From Candidula unifasciata (lineage: Eukaryota; Mollusca; Gastropoda; Stylommatophora; Geomitridae): DNA of 64,000 nt. The stretch covers positions 132,437 through 196,436 of the forward strand of contig CAJHNH020001138.1 in assembly GCA_905116865.2 (NCBI GenBank), written 5' to 3'. This document shows positions 55,001-61,430 of this stretch, one piece after another; within the stretch, counting starts at the first letter, position 1; each line of letters opens with the position of its first letter. Below the pieces are notes generated by a model that was not told the DNA's origin, searched no databases, and saw only the letters and a program-made list of their open reading frames with translations. A program made the translations under genes and the position numbers.

Positions 55001-56233
55001 CTCATACTCACACATATAAAGCACACCTCTGTAAAACTAATTTTCTTGCAACACCCAAGTCCTGGAGCAAGACCAAATTCCAGAAGTGGACAAACAACCA
55101 GGACCAGATGTGAAAGTGAAAAAGAAAGAGAATCATTTTCTTTAATTGTTTCTTTTGGCCTAAAAATTCACAGCAGTTTTATTGTTTTTAACATTCATCA
55201 TTTCTGTGGCAGCATACACATTCATCTACATTGTGTGCAGAGCAGCAGAAATGATAAGTTTCCTTCACAAACATCTGACCTGGATTTTAGCTAATGAACC
55301 TTCATTGCCGCTCTGTTAAACAATCCATTTTCTTCCTACATTGGCCGCTGTCTCTAACACCTCTCTTCTTTTAGAGATAATTAGTAACATTAATTAAGAA
55401 TAAAATGATAGAACATGTTAATGCCAGTTTTTCAGGAAAGCAGATGCTAGAAAAATAGTTAAACTACAGATTGTAAATGGTGGAAAAATAGCTTTCTCAA
55501 GATAACAGGTTAAAAAAAATAAAAATTGGTGTTATGGTATAAGTAAAGAAAAGGACCCTTTTTTGCTGTTGGCATATAAAAAATATGATGATATACTCAG
55601 CTGGTGCTTGGTGGGTCATATGGTCAACACCTTTACTTCCCAGGACATCTCCATGTACCCATCTTAGGATTGGTGCTGGATCGGCCTGGAAGCCAAGGTC
55701 ATTTTATAAAAATCTGGCTTAATGCAGATATAAACCTAAGATCTTCAGGCTGTTGAGTAAATTGTTGTTTTAGTCTATTGAATATATGATGCAAAACCTC
55801 TAGGACTGAAAGGATTTGTACTCTGATGCATAATTATATATCCTAAACTCTGTTCTTGCAGAGATCACTTCAGCTGCTGGAAGGAATCATTTACAACAGG
55901 GAAGAACTGGTTGAGATTGACCAGCTTACAGTGATGTGTAAAGAAAGTCTAGTCAGCTGCTTCCAGCATGGCAGTTCCCAATGTCATCCCGTTTCCAGTC
56001 AGCTAAGAAACTCAGCTCAAGCTAAGCGTTCGTTGAATAAGAATCTGGAAATAGAAAATGAAATAAGCATAGAGAAGCTTTGGAGTGCGGTTCAGTTTAA
56101 GTCAGCTAAAATTATTCTAATTTTGCAACAACTTTCTTCTCATAAGGAAATTCTGGCGTCTGTGAATTTTGAAAACTGTTTGAATTCAACACTTCCTGCT
56201 GAAAACACAAGTCAAAAGCTTGAAACTGCTTGA
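27958..56233 (+). CDS. TEPSIN: AP-4 complex accessory subunit tepsin, eleven exons, 494 codons
   Basis: Exons 27958-28002, 31738-31810, 35454-35545, 37601-37694, 39736-39803, 42087-42180, 48087-48152, 49363-49587, 51888-52032, 53927-54137 and 55862-56233 splice with GT-AG ends and consistent phases. The result is one 494-codon frame (family ~500-525). An ENTH-like domain fills residues ~10-125 (LKATSDDESPTAGYLYKDI, HIAKNGSRDF, FGGPPHPLHGN). Next come a linker with AIQGFG and HQPGRAGGGW, an acidic/Asn stretch, and a second VHS/ENTH-like helical domain (~300-420). Tepsin is a peripheral protein on AP-4 vesicles leaving the trans-Golgi network. Its ENTH domain lacks the lipid-binding feature of epsins, and its C-terminal motifs contact the AP-4 beta and epsilon appendages. 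Neither motif (LFxG-type or SxFxFLN-type) is visible here. Introns are loaded with LINEs. Identification is strong. Confidence 0.93.
28526..29373. mobile_element. hAT-like fold-back element (family F2) with TTAGGG/CCCTAA core, copy 2
   Basis: Arms of ~110 bp: left 'gggctctcctttcactaccg', right complement ending 'gtgaaagaagagcc'. Both arms contain the gcattgcaaacaaggagtgg / ccactccttgtttgcaatgc block. TTAGGG-like repeats at 28785-28826 and CCCTAA-like repeats at 29045-29122 lie in opposite orientation. A further short tandem unit 'acgcaaccgtatgatgatag' occupies 29121-29250. The family is shared with 7415-7953; the flanking duplication is not clear here. Confidence 0.82.
29385..29447 (+). pseudogene. 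RTE-like RT, left flank of the nested MITE
   Basis: Reads RPFRETSGVRQG-like text and stops at the MITE, inside the conserved RT motif that normally continues after GVRQG. Confidence 0.7.
29448..29862. mobile_element. Fold-back MITE (family F1), copy 2, nested in an RTE
   Basis: Ends gggctatcctccgaataac and its complement ttattcggaggatagcc. Internal 'cccagccatctagtttagcc' as in copy 1. The target duplication is agggat or cagggat (29441-29447 and 29862-29868). No ORF. Confidence 0.9.
29863..30770 (+). pseudogene. RTE-like reverse transcriptase, right part
   Basis: Resumes the RT after the MITE: VLSLLLFITCIN, then EILFADDQALIAD with the catalytic A-D-D (29970-30000), NMRINIKKTEVMSIGRK, FKYLGTIFTEDGKF, and later VTMERRCLRKTVGV, QIKWFAYLERM. 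Several stops, no endonuclease domain; 5'-truncated. Confidence 0.82.
30863..31375. repeat. ~197-bp tandem repeat, about 2.5 units
   Basis: Blocks 'aaatgcttactaaattaat', 'aaatccacaactattgta', and 'gcatctatcattatttagag' recur ~196 bp later with substitutions; a third partial unit starts near 31260. Lies in tepsin intron 1. Confidence 0.75.
31738..31810 (+). CDS. TEPSIN: Tepsin exon 2
   Basis: After a long polypyrimidine tract and ttttag; encodes IGIILKATSDDESPTAGYLY, then KDIN. Donor GTATGT, phase 1. The ATSDDE...P-GYLY block is a tepsin/ENTH signature. Confidence 0.94.
31883..32042 (-). mobile_element. GAA-tailed retroposon, diverged fragment
   Basis: 'ttgtccataccttttgaccc' and 'ccgcttttacaacatgct' correspond to the middle of the family. 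A second piece with the far end ('ggcagtgggtctaaatttg') is at 32262-32325. Confidence 0.5.
32336..33440 (+). pseudogene. LINE-R, RT thumb to RNase H, decayed
   Basis: Reads AIKYLGIHFN (32380), later SWMGQDEDIIQQVCSLEDIE with GEEWVQV (32720-32800), AVIYIDGSVAP (32912-32944), and VLGTAGVQGNEQADRLAGKA (33213-33270). The IDGSV and NEQADRLA motifs are RNase H active-site neighbourhoods. Stops throughout. Confidence 0.8.
33441..33880. other. No identified gene
   Basis: AT-rich intron DNA, no recognised feature. Confidence 0.4.
33890..34419. mobile_element. hAT-like MITE (family H2) with poly-G runs, copy 1
   Basis: Colinear over ~450 bp with 46350-46814: shared 'ggtatttgtaataatcc', 'cataagcagtttgtacatct', 'ttttgttatgttggggg' and the end 'ggttggagaccacta'. 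It contains a 22-G run at 34225-34246 and further G-runs. The left end is degraded. Confidence 0.8.
34590..34930 (-). pseudogene. LINE-R 3'-terminal fragment
   Basis: Minus strand reads DMRVKHGEARLCHLRGRDRR, then QYNQLLMETISRRTLEWLLH and EQGWECPMCSDV, the terminal LINE-R region; RNase H tail text (GNERVDQLASI-like) to 34930. Confidence 0.75.
35454..35545 (+). CDS. TEPSIN: Tepsin exon 3
   Basis: Acceptor tttacag; enters in phase 1 and encodes DISFESVGYCDSLVEFLVDR plus LKSRSCHVKFK; donor GTAACT, phase 0. ENTH-like helices. Confidence 0.92.
35790..36150 (+). pseudogene. LINE-R 3' end
   Basis: Same block as 14240-14590: CVVNGQADRPASSAPLGGEL (35813-35870), DHYGLRRMALRGVTRGPGR, and a degraded CPECC-like terminus near 36100. 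Confidence 0.75.
36151..37190. other. Intron with short RTE-like remnants
   Basis: The stretch 36530-36700 resembles degraded RTE text ('aaatactttggaaatgtctg', 'gatatgttggacacgctgtg'). Poly-C at 36594-36607. Nothing else recognised. Confidence 0.45.
37195..37400 (-). mobile_element. tRNA-derived SINE (family S3)
   Basis: 'tatcctttacaggacattgc', 'gtagtttgccattgctttct' and 'gttcaaacccggcattacaa', as in 23265-23515. Confidence 0.85.
37601..37694 (+). CDS. TEPSIN: Tepsin exon 4
   Basis: Acceptor acccgcag; VLKLMAHIAKNGSRDFQLGL then RKHSDIIKECM; donor GTAAGT, phase 1. Matches the K-LK-L--L---GS--F tract of tepsin ENTH. Confidence 0.94.
37780..38107 (+). mobile_element. GAA-tailed retroposon, diverged
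   Basis: 'atctgcctgagaagcaagaa', 'gtctgcatataaataagcca' and 'agtctagaagtggacaaaa' are family landmarks; the tail is degraded to 'gaaaaagaagt'. Confidence 0.7.
38518..38597. repeat. (CA)n / (CG)n microsatellite
   Basis: Impure CA repeat with a central gcgcgcgc stretch, in tepsin intron 4. Confidence 0.9.
38690..38968 (+). mobile_element. GAA-tailed retroposon
   Basis: 'agaaccccattgttgagggg' with an expanded poly-G, then 'gccccactgcctcccc', 'caagcatgtcataagagac', 'gtttacagctggtgaacgcc', ending aagaagaac. Confidence 0.8.
39001..39287 (+). mobile_element. GAA-tailed retroposon, second in a head-to-tail pair
   Basis: Starts 'cttccccatgtggatttctg', continues through 'aagcatgtcgtaaaagacga' and 'gtttactgctggtgaacaca', ends gaagaagaagaaggagaag. 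Only ~30 bp separate it from the preceding copy. Confidence 0.82.
39736..39803 (+). CDS. TEPSIN: Tepsin exon 5
   Basis: Acceptor ttcctcag; FGGPPHPLHGNVPYLMVRKI then SK; donor GTAACA, phase 0. F-GPP-PLHGN is the most diagnostic tepsin motif in the window. Confidence 0.96.
40119..40425 (-). mobile_element. GAA-tailed retroposon with internal duplication, TSD of 13 bp or more
   Basis: Flanked by aggaatagtgttt followed by CTT units (40097-40119 and 40426-40448). A ~60 bp internal block ('gtgcagttgtttgttt' to 'tttcaaaggaag') is present twice (40213-40274 and 40275-40333). It is inserted exactly at the tail of the LINE-I copy that follows. Confidence 0.85.
40440..41540 (-). pseudogene. LINE-I 3' part: RNase H and C-terminal knuckle
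   Basis: Minus strand: SLTRIYMDGSAKEATTNGGA (RNase H first Asp), SNYKAELSALLMAAQY (Glu), IVFLTDSLSAIQAL (Asp), LQWIPSHC; then, after a frameshift near 40900, ESADTLANEGSNKPQ, VFRLRTGHCRLNKHSYKL and a C-x-C-...EHVLQDC knuckle. The RNase H catalytic D-E-D set is present. The lesion after SHC and the 5' truncation make it non-functional. A T-run at 41511-41525 marks the left edge. Confidence 0.88.
41541..42086. other. Intron, no identified feature
   Basis: AT-rich tepsin intron 5 DNA. A plus-strand stretch 41890-42030 is open, but nothing ties it to tepsin and phases do not require it. Confidence 0.4.
42087..42180 (+). CDS. TEPSIN: Tepsin exon 6
   Basis: Acceptor tttgtag; ELCEILYNMEAPSSGSQADV then AGSERQQDPKYG; donor GTAAGG, phase 1. 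End of the ENTH-like domain into the linker. Confidence 0.85.
42181..43100. other. Intron, no identified gene
   Basis: A short CTT run at 42622-42636 followed by 'ctttaggaatgcctggtgg'-like text may be another LINE tail; otherwise featureless. Confidence 0.4.
43110..43555 (+). pseudogene. LINE-R reverse transcriptase, left part, with duplicated catalytic motif
   Basis: Reads ISPVLFSVFMNKIAYLRTPG, then ILTLADDV twice (66-bp tandem duplication 43186-43251 / 43252-43317), then LVYRNGRDWDQIAKELQMTV, INWCTEMSAVINPEKATILW. The ADD corresponds to the RT YxDD box. After a one-base shift it reads YLRITFDR and is cut by the next element. Confidence 0.85.
43556..44901 (+). mobile_element. Long (1,346 bp) GAA-tailed retroposon with 11-bp TSD
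   Basis: Bounded by acctttgacag at 43545-43555 and 44902-44912. The 3' ~200 bp is the dispersed family ('tcggagtacatctgccgga', 'gccagtaaaacggatgtac', 'gaattcacagccggtgaac' and (GAA)n). The remaining ~1.1 kb is GC-richer than its surroundings and not seen elsewhere in the window. No ORF longer than ~125 codons, none recognisable. It appears to be the full-length or longest form of the family; the shorter copies would be 5'-truncated. Confidence 0.88.
44913..46200 (+). pseudogene. LINE-R, RT thumb to RNase H and 3' end, right part
   Basis: Continues the RT broken at 43555 (SLSFKDHKERVV). Then LFTLYQHLIISVIDYGSGLL, a degraded SWMAQAEDTI block, GEEWVRVPEEKSDLCKF, LIIYTDGSVLRGKRSA (RNase H), NVVIVTDSEGML, FSPGHAGVVDNEQADRLAGS, and the terminus RETLRWLLKMRTEHAWECPE. 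This is the most complete LINE-R copy here. Frameshifts and stops between blocks. Confidence 0.88.
46350..46814. mobile_element. hAT-like MITE (family H2) with poly-G runs, copy 2, 8-bp TSD
   Basis: Ends CAGTGAGCTCCAAACT and GGTTGGAGACCACTG; flanks acataggg / acatatgg (one mismatch). G-runs at 46370-46386 and 46698-46722. No ORF. Confidence 0.85.
46955..47120 (+). pseudogene. RTE-like fragment
   Basis: 'tttttagacatgttgtgaga', 'ggactcgagaacttggctac', 'gggaaggcgaagagataact': same order as 20630-21000. Confidence 0.6.
47455..48005 (-). pseudogene. LINE-I 3' part, diverged
   Basis: Minus strand: WILAHSGASGNELADRLAKN, LSLPEIKTPIKGKYKEFFRE, LISRLNRKQHTTIFHLQTGH, MLSYHMHRIKTVKS. The order GNELADRLA...LNR...F-LxTGH matches 40474-40930. 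Confidence 0.8.
48087..48152 (+). CDS. TEPSIN: Tepsin exon 7
   Basis: Acceptor attttag; GGLGPARTGGAIQGFGNTPT then QP; donor GTAAGT, phase 1. The QGFG linker motif is shared with vertebrate tepsin. Confidence 0.93.
48153..49362. other. Tepsin intron 7
   Basis: AT-rich; a duplicated 'taatataagatttattgttaattaaaat'-type block (spaced ~75 bp) at 48237-48340 and a G-rich run at 48640-48660. Nothing coding recognised. Confidence 0.45.
49363..49587 (+). CDS. TEPSIN: Tepsin exon 8
   Basis: Acceptor tacttcag; ESLGETILDGIEKLGAKISE-like start (first codon completed from exon 7), ending STVSLYKP; donor GTACAT, phase 1. The linker region between the two folded domains; low conservation, but the phase and open frame fit. 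Confidence 0.86.
49831..49848. repeat. Poly-G tract
   Basis: Homopolymer of ~17 G after a T-run, in tepsin intron 8. One of about ten such tracts in the window. Confidence 0.9.
49930..50460 (+). pseudogene. RTE-like fragment
   Basis: 'VNQFKYLEVVIDWNRSL' (50155-50208), later 'tcttgacctatgggtgtgag' and 'gtggtccaagtgacaagaag', as in 19200-19330. Stops and frameshifts. Confidence 0.65.
50461..51887. other. Tepsin intron 8, no gene; TC/AC microsatellite at 51201-51250
   Basis: Degraded repeats with CTT runs near 50459-50468 and 50894-50905, and a (TC)n(AC)n tract. No exon-like frame with splice sites. Confidence 0.5.
51888..52032 (+). CDS. TEPSIN: Tepsin exon 9 (tandem acceptor)
   Basis: Acceptor ttctcagcag: two AGs 3 bp apart, both in frame (AVKKHQPG or VKKHQPG). 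Encodes HQPGRAGGGWNDDDEGEEEN, then an Asn-rich stretch and QFSFETDSLVDHTY; donor after ACAG, phase 2. HQPGxAGGGW is a tepsin signature. Confidence 0.95.
52140..52313 (+). pseudogene. RTE-like fragments in head-to-head orientation
   Basis: 'ctctgttttgtcggcattaa' (52215) is the complement of 'aaaattgacggcaacaaaac' (52243). The minus strand reads VKINADKTEITK, the plus strand VKIDGNKTEIMTIAK: the same RT region from two strands around 52240. Confidence 0.7.
52314..52608 (+). mobile_element. GAA-tailed retroposon, 11-bp TSD, inside the RTE
   Basis: 295 bp between tatccagctta copies (52303-52313 and 52609-52619). Starts 'tttttccccgtgggggttcc', ends (GAA)n. Removing it rejoins the RTE text IVGIQL to TENSLKQPKTL. 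Confidence 0.92.
52620..53510 (+). pseudogene. Chimeric RTE / LINE-I 3' end
   Basis: Up to ~53135 RTE-type RT C-terminus (FIRRQQVKWLGHITRMSANS, GKQRRGRTTM). From ~53180 the LINE-I type tail (IILRLRTGYNRLCNHMYTKF, CTCGKVPQTAEHVLQDCTEF), ending at a (GAA)n tail 53490-53512. A single 178-codon frame (52934-53470) spans the junction. Confidence 0.8.
53513..53926. other. Tepsin intron 9, distal part
   Basis: Contains a short second GAA run (53609-53622) and otherwise nothing recognised. Confidence 0.45.
53927..54137 (+). CDS. TEPSIN: Tepsin exon 10 (second VHS/ENTH-like domain)
   Basis: Acceptor ctaatcag; LQQDEVQADWKEESELVVSV, VKEGSTGENGIFLSPSTVTA, FLNKCSTLSCDKVVEILVQK, LASQDAGVVL; donor GTGAGT, phase 0. 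Corresponds to the tVHS domain start (E--LV--V--G---FLS--T---F---C--L-C--V--LL). Confidence 0.94.
54700..55018 (+). pseudogene. LINE-R 3' end
   Basis: 'gctgaaagattggcaggttc' (ERLAGS) through 'gaatctgagcacctgtggat' and 'tgtccggagtgctgtgaaga' (CPECCED). Followed by a short GAA-family fragment at 55035-55110. Confidence 0.75.
55111..55544. other. Tepsin intron 10, no feature
   Basis: AT-rich, nothing recognised. Confidence 0.4.
55560..55750 (-). mobile_element. tRNA-derived SINE (family S1), truncated
   Basis: Complement of S1: 'cctttacttcccaggacatc', 'ggattggtgctggatcggcc', 'ccaaggtcattttataaaa'. Confidence 0.7.
55862..56233 (+). CDS. TEPSIN: Tepsin exon 11, terminal
   Basis: Acceptor tgttcttgcag, phase 0. 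RSLQLLEGIIYNREELVEID continues the tVHS domain; the following ~80 residues are less conserved and end NTSQKLETA-stop. No LFxG or SxFxFLN motif. The antisense LINE-I 3' end starts ~17 bp after the stop. Confidence 0.88.
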   Translation, partial: RSLQLLEGIIYNREELVEIDQLTVMCKESLVSCFQHGSSQCHPVSSQLRNSAQAKRSLNKNLEIENEISIEKLWSAVQFKSAKIILILQQLSSHKEILASVNFENCLNSTLPAENTSQKLETA

Positions 56234-56250
56234 AATTGTTTTCATGTATT

Positions 56251-59200
56251 TATCTTTAGAAATCTCTGGTGATGCGCTTAATCCACTGTGGGCCATAAAC
56301 TGGGATATCACTTCAGTTTTCTTAGGTTTCACTAAAGCTTAGTTGTCAGGTCTGCTAGATGTGGATGGCTACGTGTTGCTGTACAGCTTCTCCAGGAGAG
56401 GACAGTTTTGCTAGAAGTGTTCTGTGGTCTGACAGAAAGTGGAATGTGTGTGTTTTGTGTCTGAAGATTTATTGCCTCATGACTGATGCAGTAGTGCCAT
56501 GGAGCTTGCAGGTGAGGATTTTATTTTTGCAGACATCAGAAAATAATTCACCTTACCAGGAATTTGGACATGGGTCTGCCAAATAAGAACCCAGCATTTT
56601 TAGCCTCTCGACCAGTTGCTCTTAGGTCTCCCCAGCCTTAACATGGGTACAGGAAAGTTTTCCTGTAAGATAAATCTGGCCAGTATAATATTGACTACAT
56701 CACCCATCACATGTTCTTTGGTCTTTTAAAAAAAAGGGGGGGGGGGGTGGAGCTATTGCCATATGCTCAAATGACTAGTTGCAGCCTGTGAGTCTAAAGA
56801 TATTAGTTTTGAATCTACGTTGGGGCAGGTTTTTAATTAATGAGCTGAAATTCCAGACTCTGAATTCATGACTCTACCATATTGCTAGGTCATCAGCGTA
56901 CAAGGCTTTTTCGGCCTTGATTTGTTCTGGCAGGTCATTGATAAAGATTAGGAACAGTGTACAGCTCAATGATGAGCCTTGTGGCAAGCCCTCCTCCAAG
57001 ACTTCTTTAGAAGAGATTGCGTTGTGCATCTTAGTCTGGATTGTTCTATCTATCAGGAAGTATTTCATCCAGTTATACAATCTGCCATGTATTCCTATGC
57101 TCATCATCTTCATCAGGAGACCTTTTCTCCATACTGCTGGAGGTCGACAAAGACTGCCACTGTGTGTTTCTTATTCTGGAAGCCATCATGTATTCTTTGT
57201 GTCAGTCTGAACAGCTGGTCTTCTGTGCAGCTGTTGGTTCTGAAGCCTGCCTGTTCATGGCAAAGAACACCAGAACTCTCAAGGAACCAATATAAGCACC
57301 TGTTTATCATTCTTTCTGCAACTTTGCCCAAGCATGATGTTAAGGATATCGGGCGGTAGCTTTTGGGGTCATCTGGAGGCTTTTTGGTTTTAAGAATGGG
57401 GACGATATATGCATTCCTCCATGCCTTTGAAAGTTTGCTTGACCTCCAAGTTTTATTATAAAGCCTGAGAACTACTTCTCTCCCAGACCGGCCAAGATGT
57501 AGCAGCATTTCGTTGTGGATCTTATCTGGGCCTGGGGATTTTCTAGGTTTTAATTTCTTCAGGGCTTGCTCTAATTCATCCATGCTAAATTCATTTTCAA
57601 AAAGGGAGTCGCTGGCTGTTGGAGCTCTCTCTTGTTTCTTCAACTGAGAGAGCTGTGTTCTATTGAGTTCTGACAGCTTACCTGCTCTGTTAACTGAGGC
57701 AAAATAATGATTGAAATGTTCTGCTTTCTTCTTGTCTTCAGTGATTGTCTTACTCCCATCTGTCACTGGTTTTGGGTTCACCCTTCTACTTTACTACCCT
57801 TCTTAACTAAAGTCCATGCTTTATTTCCATTCTGTCTAAGGTCTAAGTTGGAGCAAGTTTCTGTCCATTTATCTCTTTTAGCCTTATTAACTACAAGCTT
57901 TACTCTGGCACATGCTTTATTGTATTGGATCTATAGCTTCTGTTGAACGTGCAGTTTCGAGAAATATTCTTGCTTTATTCCTTTCAGATATAGTATTTTG
58001 AATTTCTTGATTCCAAAAAGGTTTATATGCCTTCCGGCTGCCCCTTGGGATGGCTTTCGACGCTGCATTCATGATTGCTTGTGTTATGTCTTCACAAAAA
58101 GTTTCCACACAGCTGTTGTCAATTCTTCCCAGGAGGCAGTCAGATGTTTCCTGAAATAGTTTCCAGTTTGCTTTTCGGAAATTCCAACGGGTTCTCTGCT
58201 TGAAGCGTAATTTAGCGGTGGTGCTTACAGTTGTGAGTATAGGTTTGTGGTCACTTCCTATATCGTCCAGGACTTGGGGATAGCTTGCGTCTGCTAAGTC
58301 GGATGAGCAGATGGTCAGGTCTGGTCGGCTGAGAGATAGGTGGGCCCTGTGTAACAGTGTAGGTGTAGACTCTATGTCCTGCAGCACTAATAGGTTAGTT
58401 GTTTCACAAGTATCTTCGATGTATTTCCCTGTGCTATTGTAGTCAGGGTAACCATAACGTGGCGAGTGTCCGTTGAAGTCACCAACAAGAAGGGTTTTAT
58501 GGTACTGTGTCTTGTATAGTTCTGGTATGTTGCATGTTGTCTGAGGTGGGCTGTACACGTTGTATATCGTATATTTGCTTGCATTGTGTCAGATAGTTAT
58601 TTTTTGCACATCTGTAGGGTGAGATGTCGACAGCATTGTTACATCTCCTTGTATGTCATTTCTGATATACGTCACTATGCCCCGGCAGTCATTGACTTAC
58701 AGGCATAACTAGTATATCCAGTGAGATGCAGATCAGAGTCTTTATGCAGGGTTTCTTGTAGGGCAGCCACGTGTACCCTGTGGTTGTTTAGCAGTTTGGC
58801 AAGTTCAAGTTTCTTATTTCTTATTCCACAGATGTTCAGCTGCAGAATATTGAGCATCTGTGTATTTTTTGCTGTGCTGTCTGAGTTCTCTGCTCTCCCT
58901 CCCACTCTTCCTCCTCCTGGGGTGTCTGATTTTCCTATTTATTTTAAATTTTCCAGTAGCCAATTTTTCGCACATGACAGCCTGGTTTCCCACTGTCTGG
59001 TGCGGGCCTTGATAGACGAGGCGACGACCGATCTCGTATGTATTCTTAAATTTTGACATATTCATGGCATTGTGGTGCTGGGGTGTCTGTGGATTACCTA
59101 CCTCCCCGGGCAGCAGCTAGAAATGCCCTGTACCAGTTCTAAAGGAAATATGGGTTGTGTTTCTGCTCATTCCCCGCCACCAGATTGCCTGCAGGTTTCG

Positions 59201-59665
59201 CTGAGCTCTTCATAGCTCTAAGCATGGCCTAAGCATGAGTAGTTGGGGCAACTGGATCGTCACGTCCTGAGTCCCTGTGCCTTCACGATAGTTTCCGGTA
59301 TTCAGGGGGGTTAGCATACTTGTTTCCATTCCTAAGACTGTTCAGCACACCTCTGGCTCCTTCCCTCCCACAGGGGGCAGTACGGTGTGGTGCACCGGGT
59401 TTATTATCAAGGTTTGCTCCTCTAGATCCATTGTGTTTTGCCTGGGGATTCGCACCCCCAGTTACCAGGACTACCTCGGGGAGGCTGTGACTCTTCGCCA
59501 CGCACAATGGTCTTGAGGTAAGAGAGGTTTTGCTAGGTCAAGAGGCTGACACCACAATGGACGCTCCTTTCGTGAACAGATATTCACTAGACCTAGGGTG
59601 AAGTAAGGGGGGAACCCACTACCCACAACACCAACACTTCTTACCCCCTGCCTCTTGAGGCTCAG
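56251..59665 (-). pseudogene. LINE-I, near full length but decayed: leader, EN, RT, 3' end
   Basis: Minus strand, from the right: GC-rich leader (59665-58910); apurinic endonuclease MLNILQLNICGIRNKKLELA with ALQET (58860-58740), LLVGDFNGHSPRYG (58484-58443) and DIGSDHKPI (58267-58240); reverse transcriptase LKPRKSPGPDKIHNEML (57550), YRPISLTSCLGKVAERMINR, EQAGFRTNSCTEDQLF, LPQGSSLSCTLFLIFINDLP and the catalytic YADD (56880-56892); then a gap of ~430 bp, including SINE-like sequence and a G-run (56739-56748); then the LINE-I 3' end (56251-56430, as at 40470-40620). Disabled by stops, e.g. near 58590 and 58680. Confidence 0.87.
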
Positions 59666-59850
59666 TCCCAGTTAATATGTATTAAAATAATGTTTCTGTG
59701 TAATTGTATTATATGTTAATATAAATGGCGGAAAGTAATTTATGCATTAAAGTAATCTTTACATAAATGTGGTGTCCATTTTTTTCTTAACCTTTGTAAA
59801 GATGTGGAAAGATATTGTTGTTGTTTTTTGTTTTTTATCTTAATGAATAG
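59666..59850 (+). other. Possible displaced tepsin 3' UTR
   Basis: If the antisense LINE inserted into the 3' UTR, the original UTR resumes here; atgtatt occurs at 56245 and again at 59682, a possible target duplication. AATAAT at 59687 and ATTAAAG at 59747 are weak polyadenylation-like signals. Confidence 0.35.
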
Positions 59851-59893
59851 GGTCTCCGCAAGTTTGTCAAGCCATTTGCCCTGTATTATGAAG
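59851..59893 (+). other. Exon-like segment, unassigned
   Basis: atgaatag acceptor-like end, open frame GLRKFVKPFALYYE, donor-like GTAATG. Not recognised as any family and not connected in phase to tepsin with confidence. Could be a real small exon or chance. Confidence 0.25.
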
Positions 59894-60149
59894 GTAATGG
59901 GTTCATTTAGCAACTGTGCCGTTCCTCTTTCTCTTTTTATTCTTTGATCCTTCTGTCAGAAAACGTATATCACTAGTCATTTCTTGCTCCTCAGCTGCAA
60001 CTGCAGTGTCGGCAAGATTAGCTGTACCCGGATATCCTTCTCAAAGATGAAGGTGCTTAGTGTTTCAATCCATTCTTGCCTGATAAATCCAGCTTGGATT
60101 TTTTTTAAAGCATTTTCATTGAGTCAGTAAGAATGCATACATGTGTGAA

Positions 60150-60740
60150 CTTTTAAGTACCAAGCCATGCTAAAGCCCTTTTTACAGCCATAGCTTGCAT
60201 TGTAAGGCTACTAGTTGTAACAGCAAAGGCACCATTCATCTCCTTATTTGTTTTCCCCCTTGAGCTATCCGTGAATGCCCATGCACTTCGCTTGCCCCTA
60301 ATTACTGACCCATCTGTATAAACTATAGCATCACCTTCATCTGTGTTTTCGTCAATCAGTGTTCTGACTAAAGTGTCAACAATACCAGGAATCTGCTCTC
60401 TACAGCTTCCATCAAGTGTGATATAGACAGCCAAGCATACGACATTACCACATTAAGCATGAGATTAGAGGTTGCGGCAGTAACTGGGTGGGAAATAATC
60501 TCAGCCGCACATGCTGGCATTGTATTGCAGAGCATTTTCTGAAAGGTTGAATAATAAGGTTTACGTCATAAACAATCCAGAGATCACAAGTGTTGAGAGT
60601 CACGTGGATATTATGCTCGCCTCATGCGAGTGTGCTTGTGAACGAGCAGCTGATAGGTTGGCTGGACTAGCCATACATGTGTCTGAAGACAAACACAAAG
60701 AAACAAAAAGATATAAAAAAAAAAAATTAATGTGACCAGT
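60150..60740. pseudogene. LINE-R fragments, head-to-head
   Basis: Minus strand from 60434: [40 protein letters not shown]. Plus strand from 60432: [20 protein letters not shown], then ERAADRLAGLA (60645-60675). Both strands encode the same RNase H region, so two pieces meet head-to-head near 60434. Confidence 0.75.
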
Positions 60741-60759
60741 AGAAAATTCAGGGAGAATG

Positions 60760-61430
60760 TGAAAGTATATTTGTCCAAACCAACAATCAGTGACGATAAA
60801 TAACCAAGCACCTACAAATATAGAACATTTTACATATCTTGGTAGTGTGGCGTCCCTACAGGTAGGGACAGAGGAATACATACAGTCACGCCTGAGCAAA
60901 GCTAGAGCTGCTTCTGGAAGGATGAGGCAAATATGGAAATTCAACATTTACTGCAGAGGAACAAAACTTTAACTCTACAAGAGCATTATTTTGCCAGTTC
61001 TTTTTTATGGAGCAGAATGCTGGAGGATTTTTAAAAAAAATGCACACAAGCTATCCACCTTCCACCACACGTATACGTAGAATTATTAAAATTTTCTGGC
61101 CAGATACAATCTCAAACACAAAACTACTTCAAGTCACAAACCAAGAAACTCTAGACAGTATGATAACCAAGAGAAAACGGAAATGGCTTGGCCACGTTAT
61201 GAGAACGAATCCTGTTATACCTGCCAAAACAGCTCTCATACGGATACCAGAAGGACAGAGAAAGAACGGGCGTTCAAAAACAACATGGAGATGAACGATG
61301 GAAAGTGACCTGAGTGCGGCATCTCTGGCATGGAAAACTGCATTGAGGATTGCACATGACAGGAAAGAATGGAAAGTCCTCTCTGAAGCCTCTTTGGCCA
61401 CCAGGCATAAAGAGAACTGAGATGATGATG
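60760..61430 (+). pseudogene. RTE-like RT C-terminus and 3' end
   Basis: IEHFTYLGSVASLQVGTEEY, LSKARAASGRMRQIWKFNIY, ILPVLFYGAECW, DTISNTKLLQVTNQETLDSM, KRKWLGHVMRTNPVIPAKTA, then a decayed tail ending in an atgatgatga repeat. Two or three frameshifts. Confidence 0.85.
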
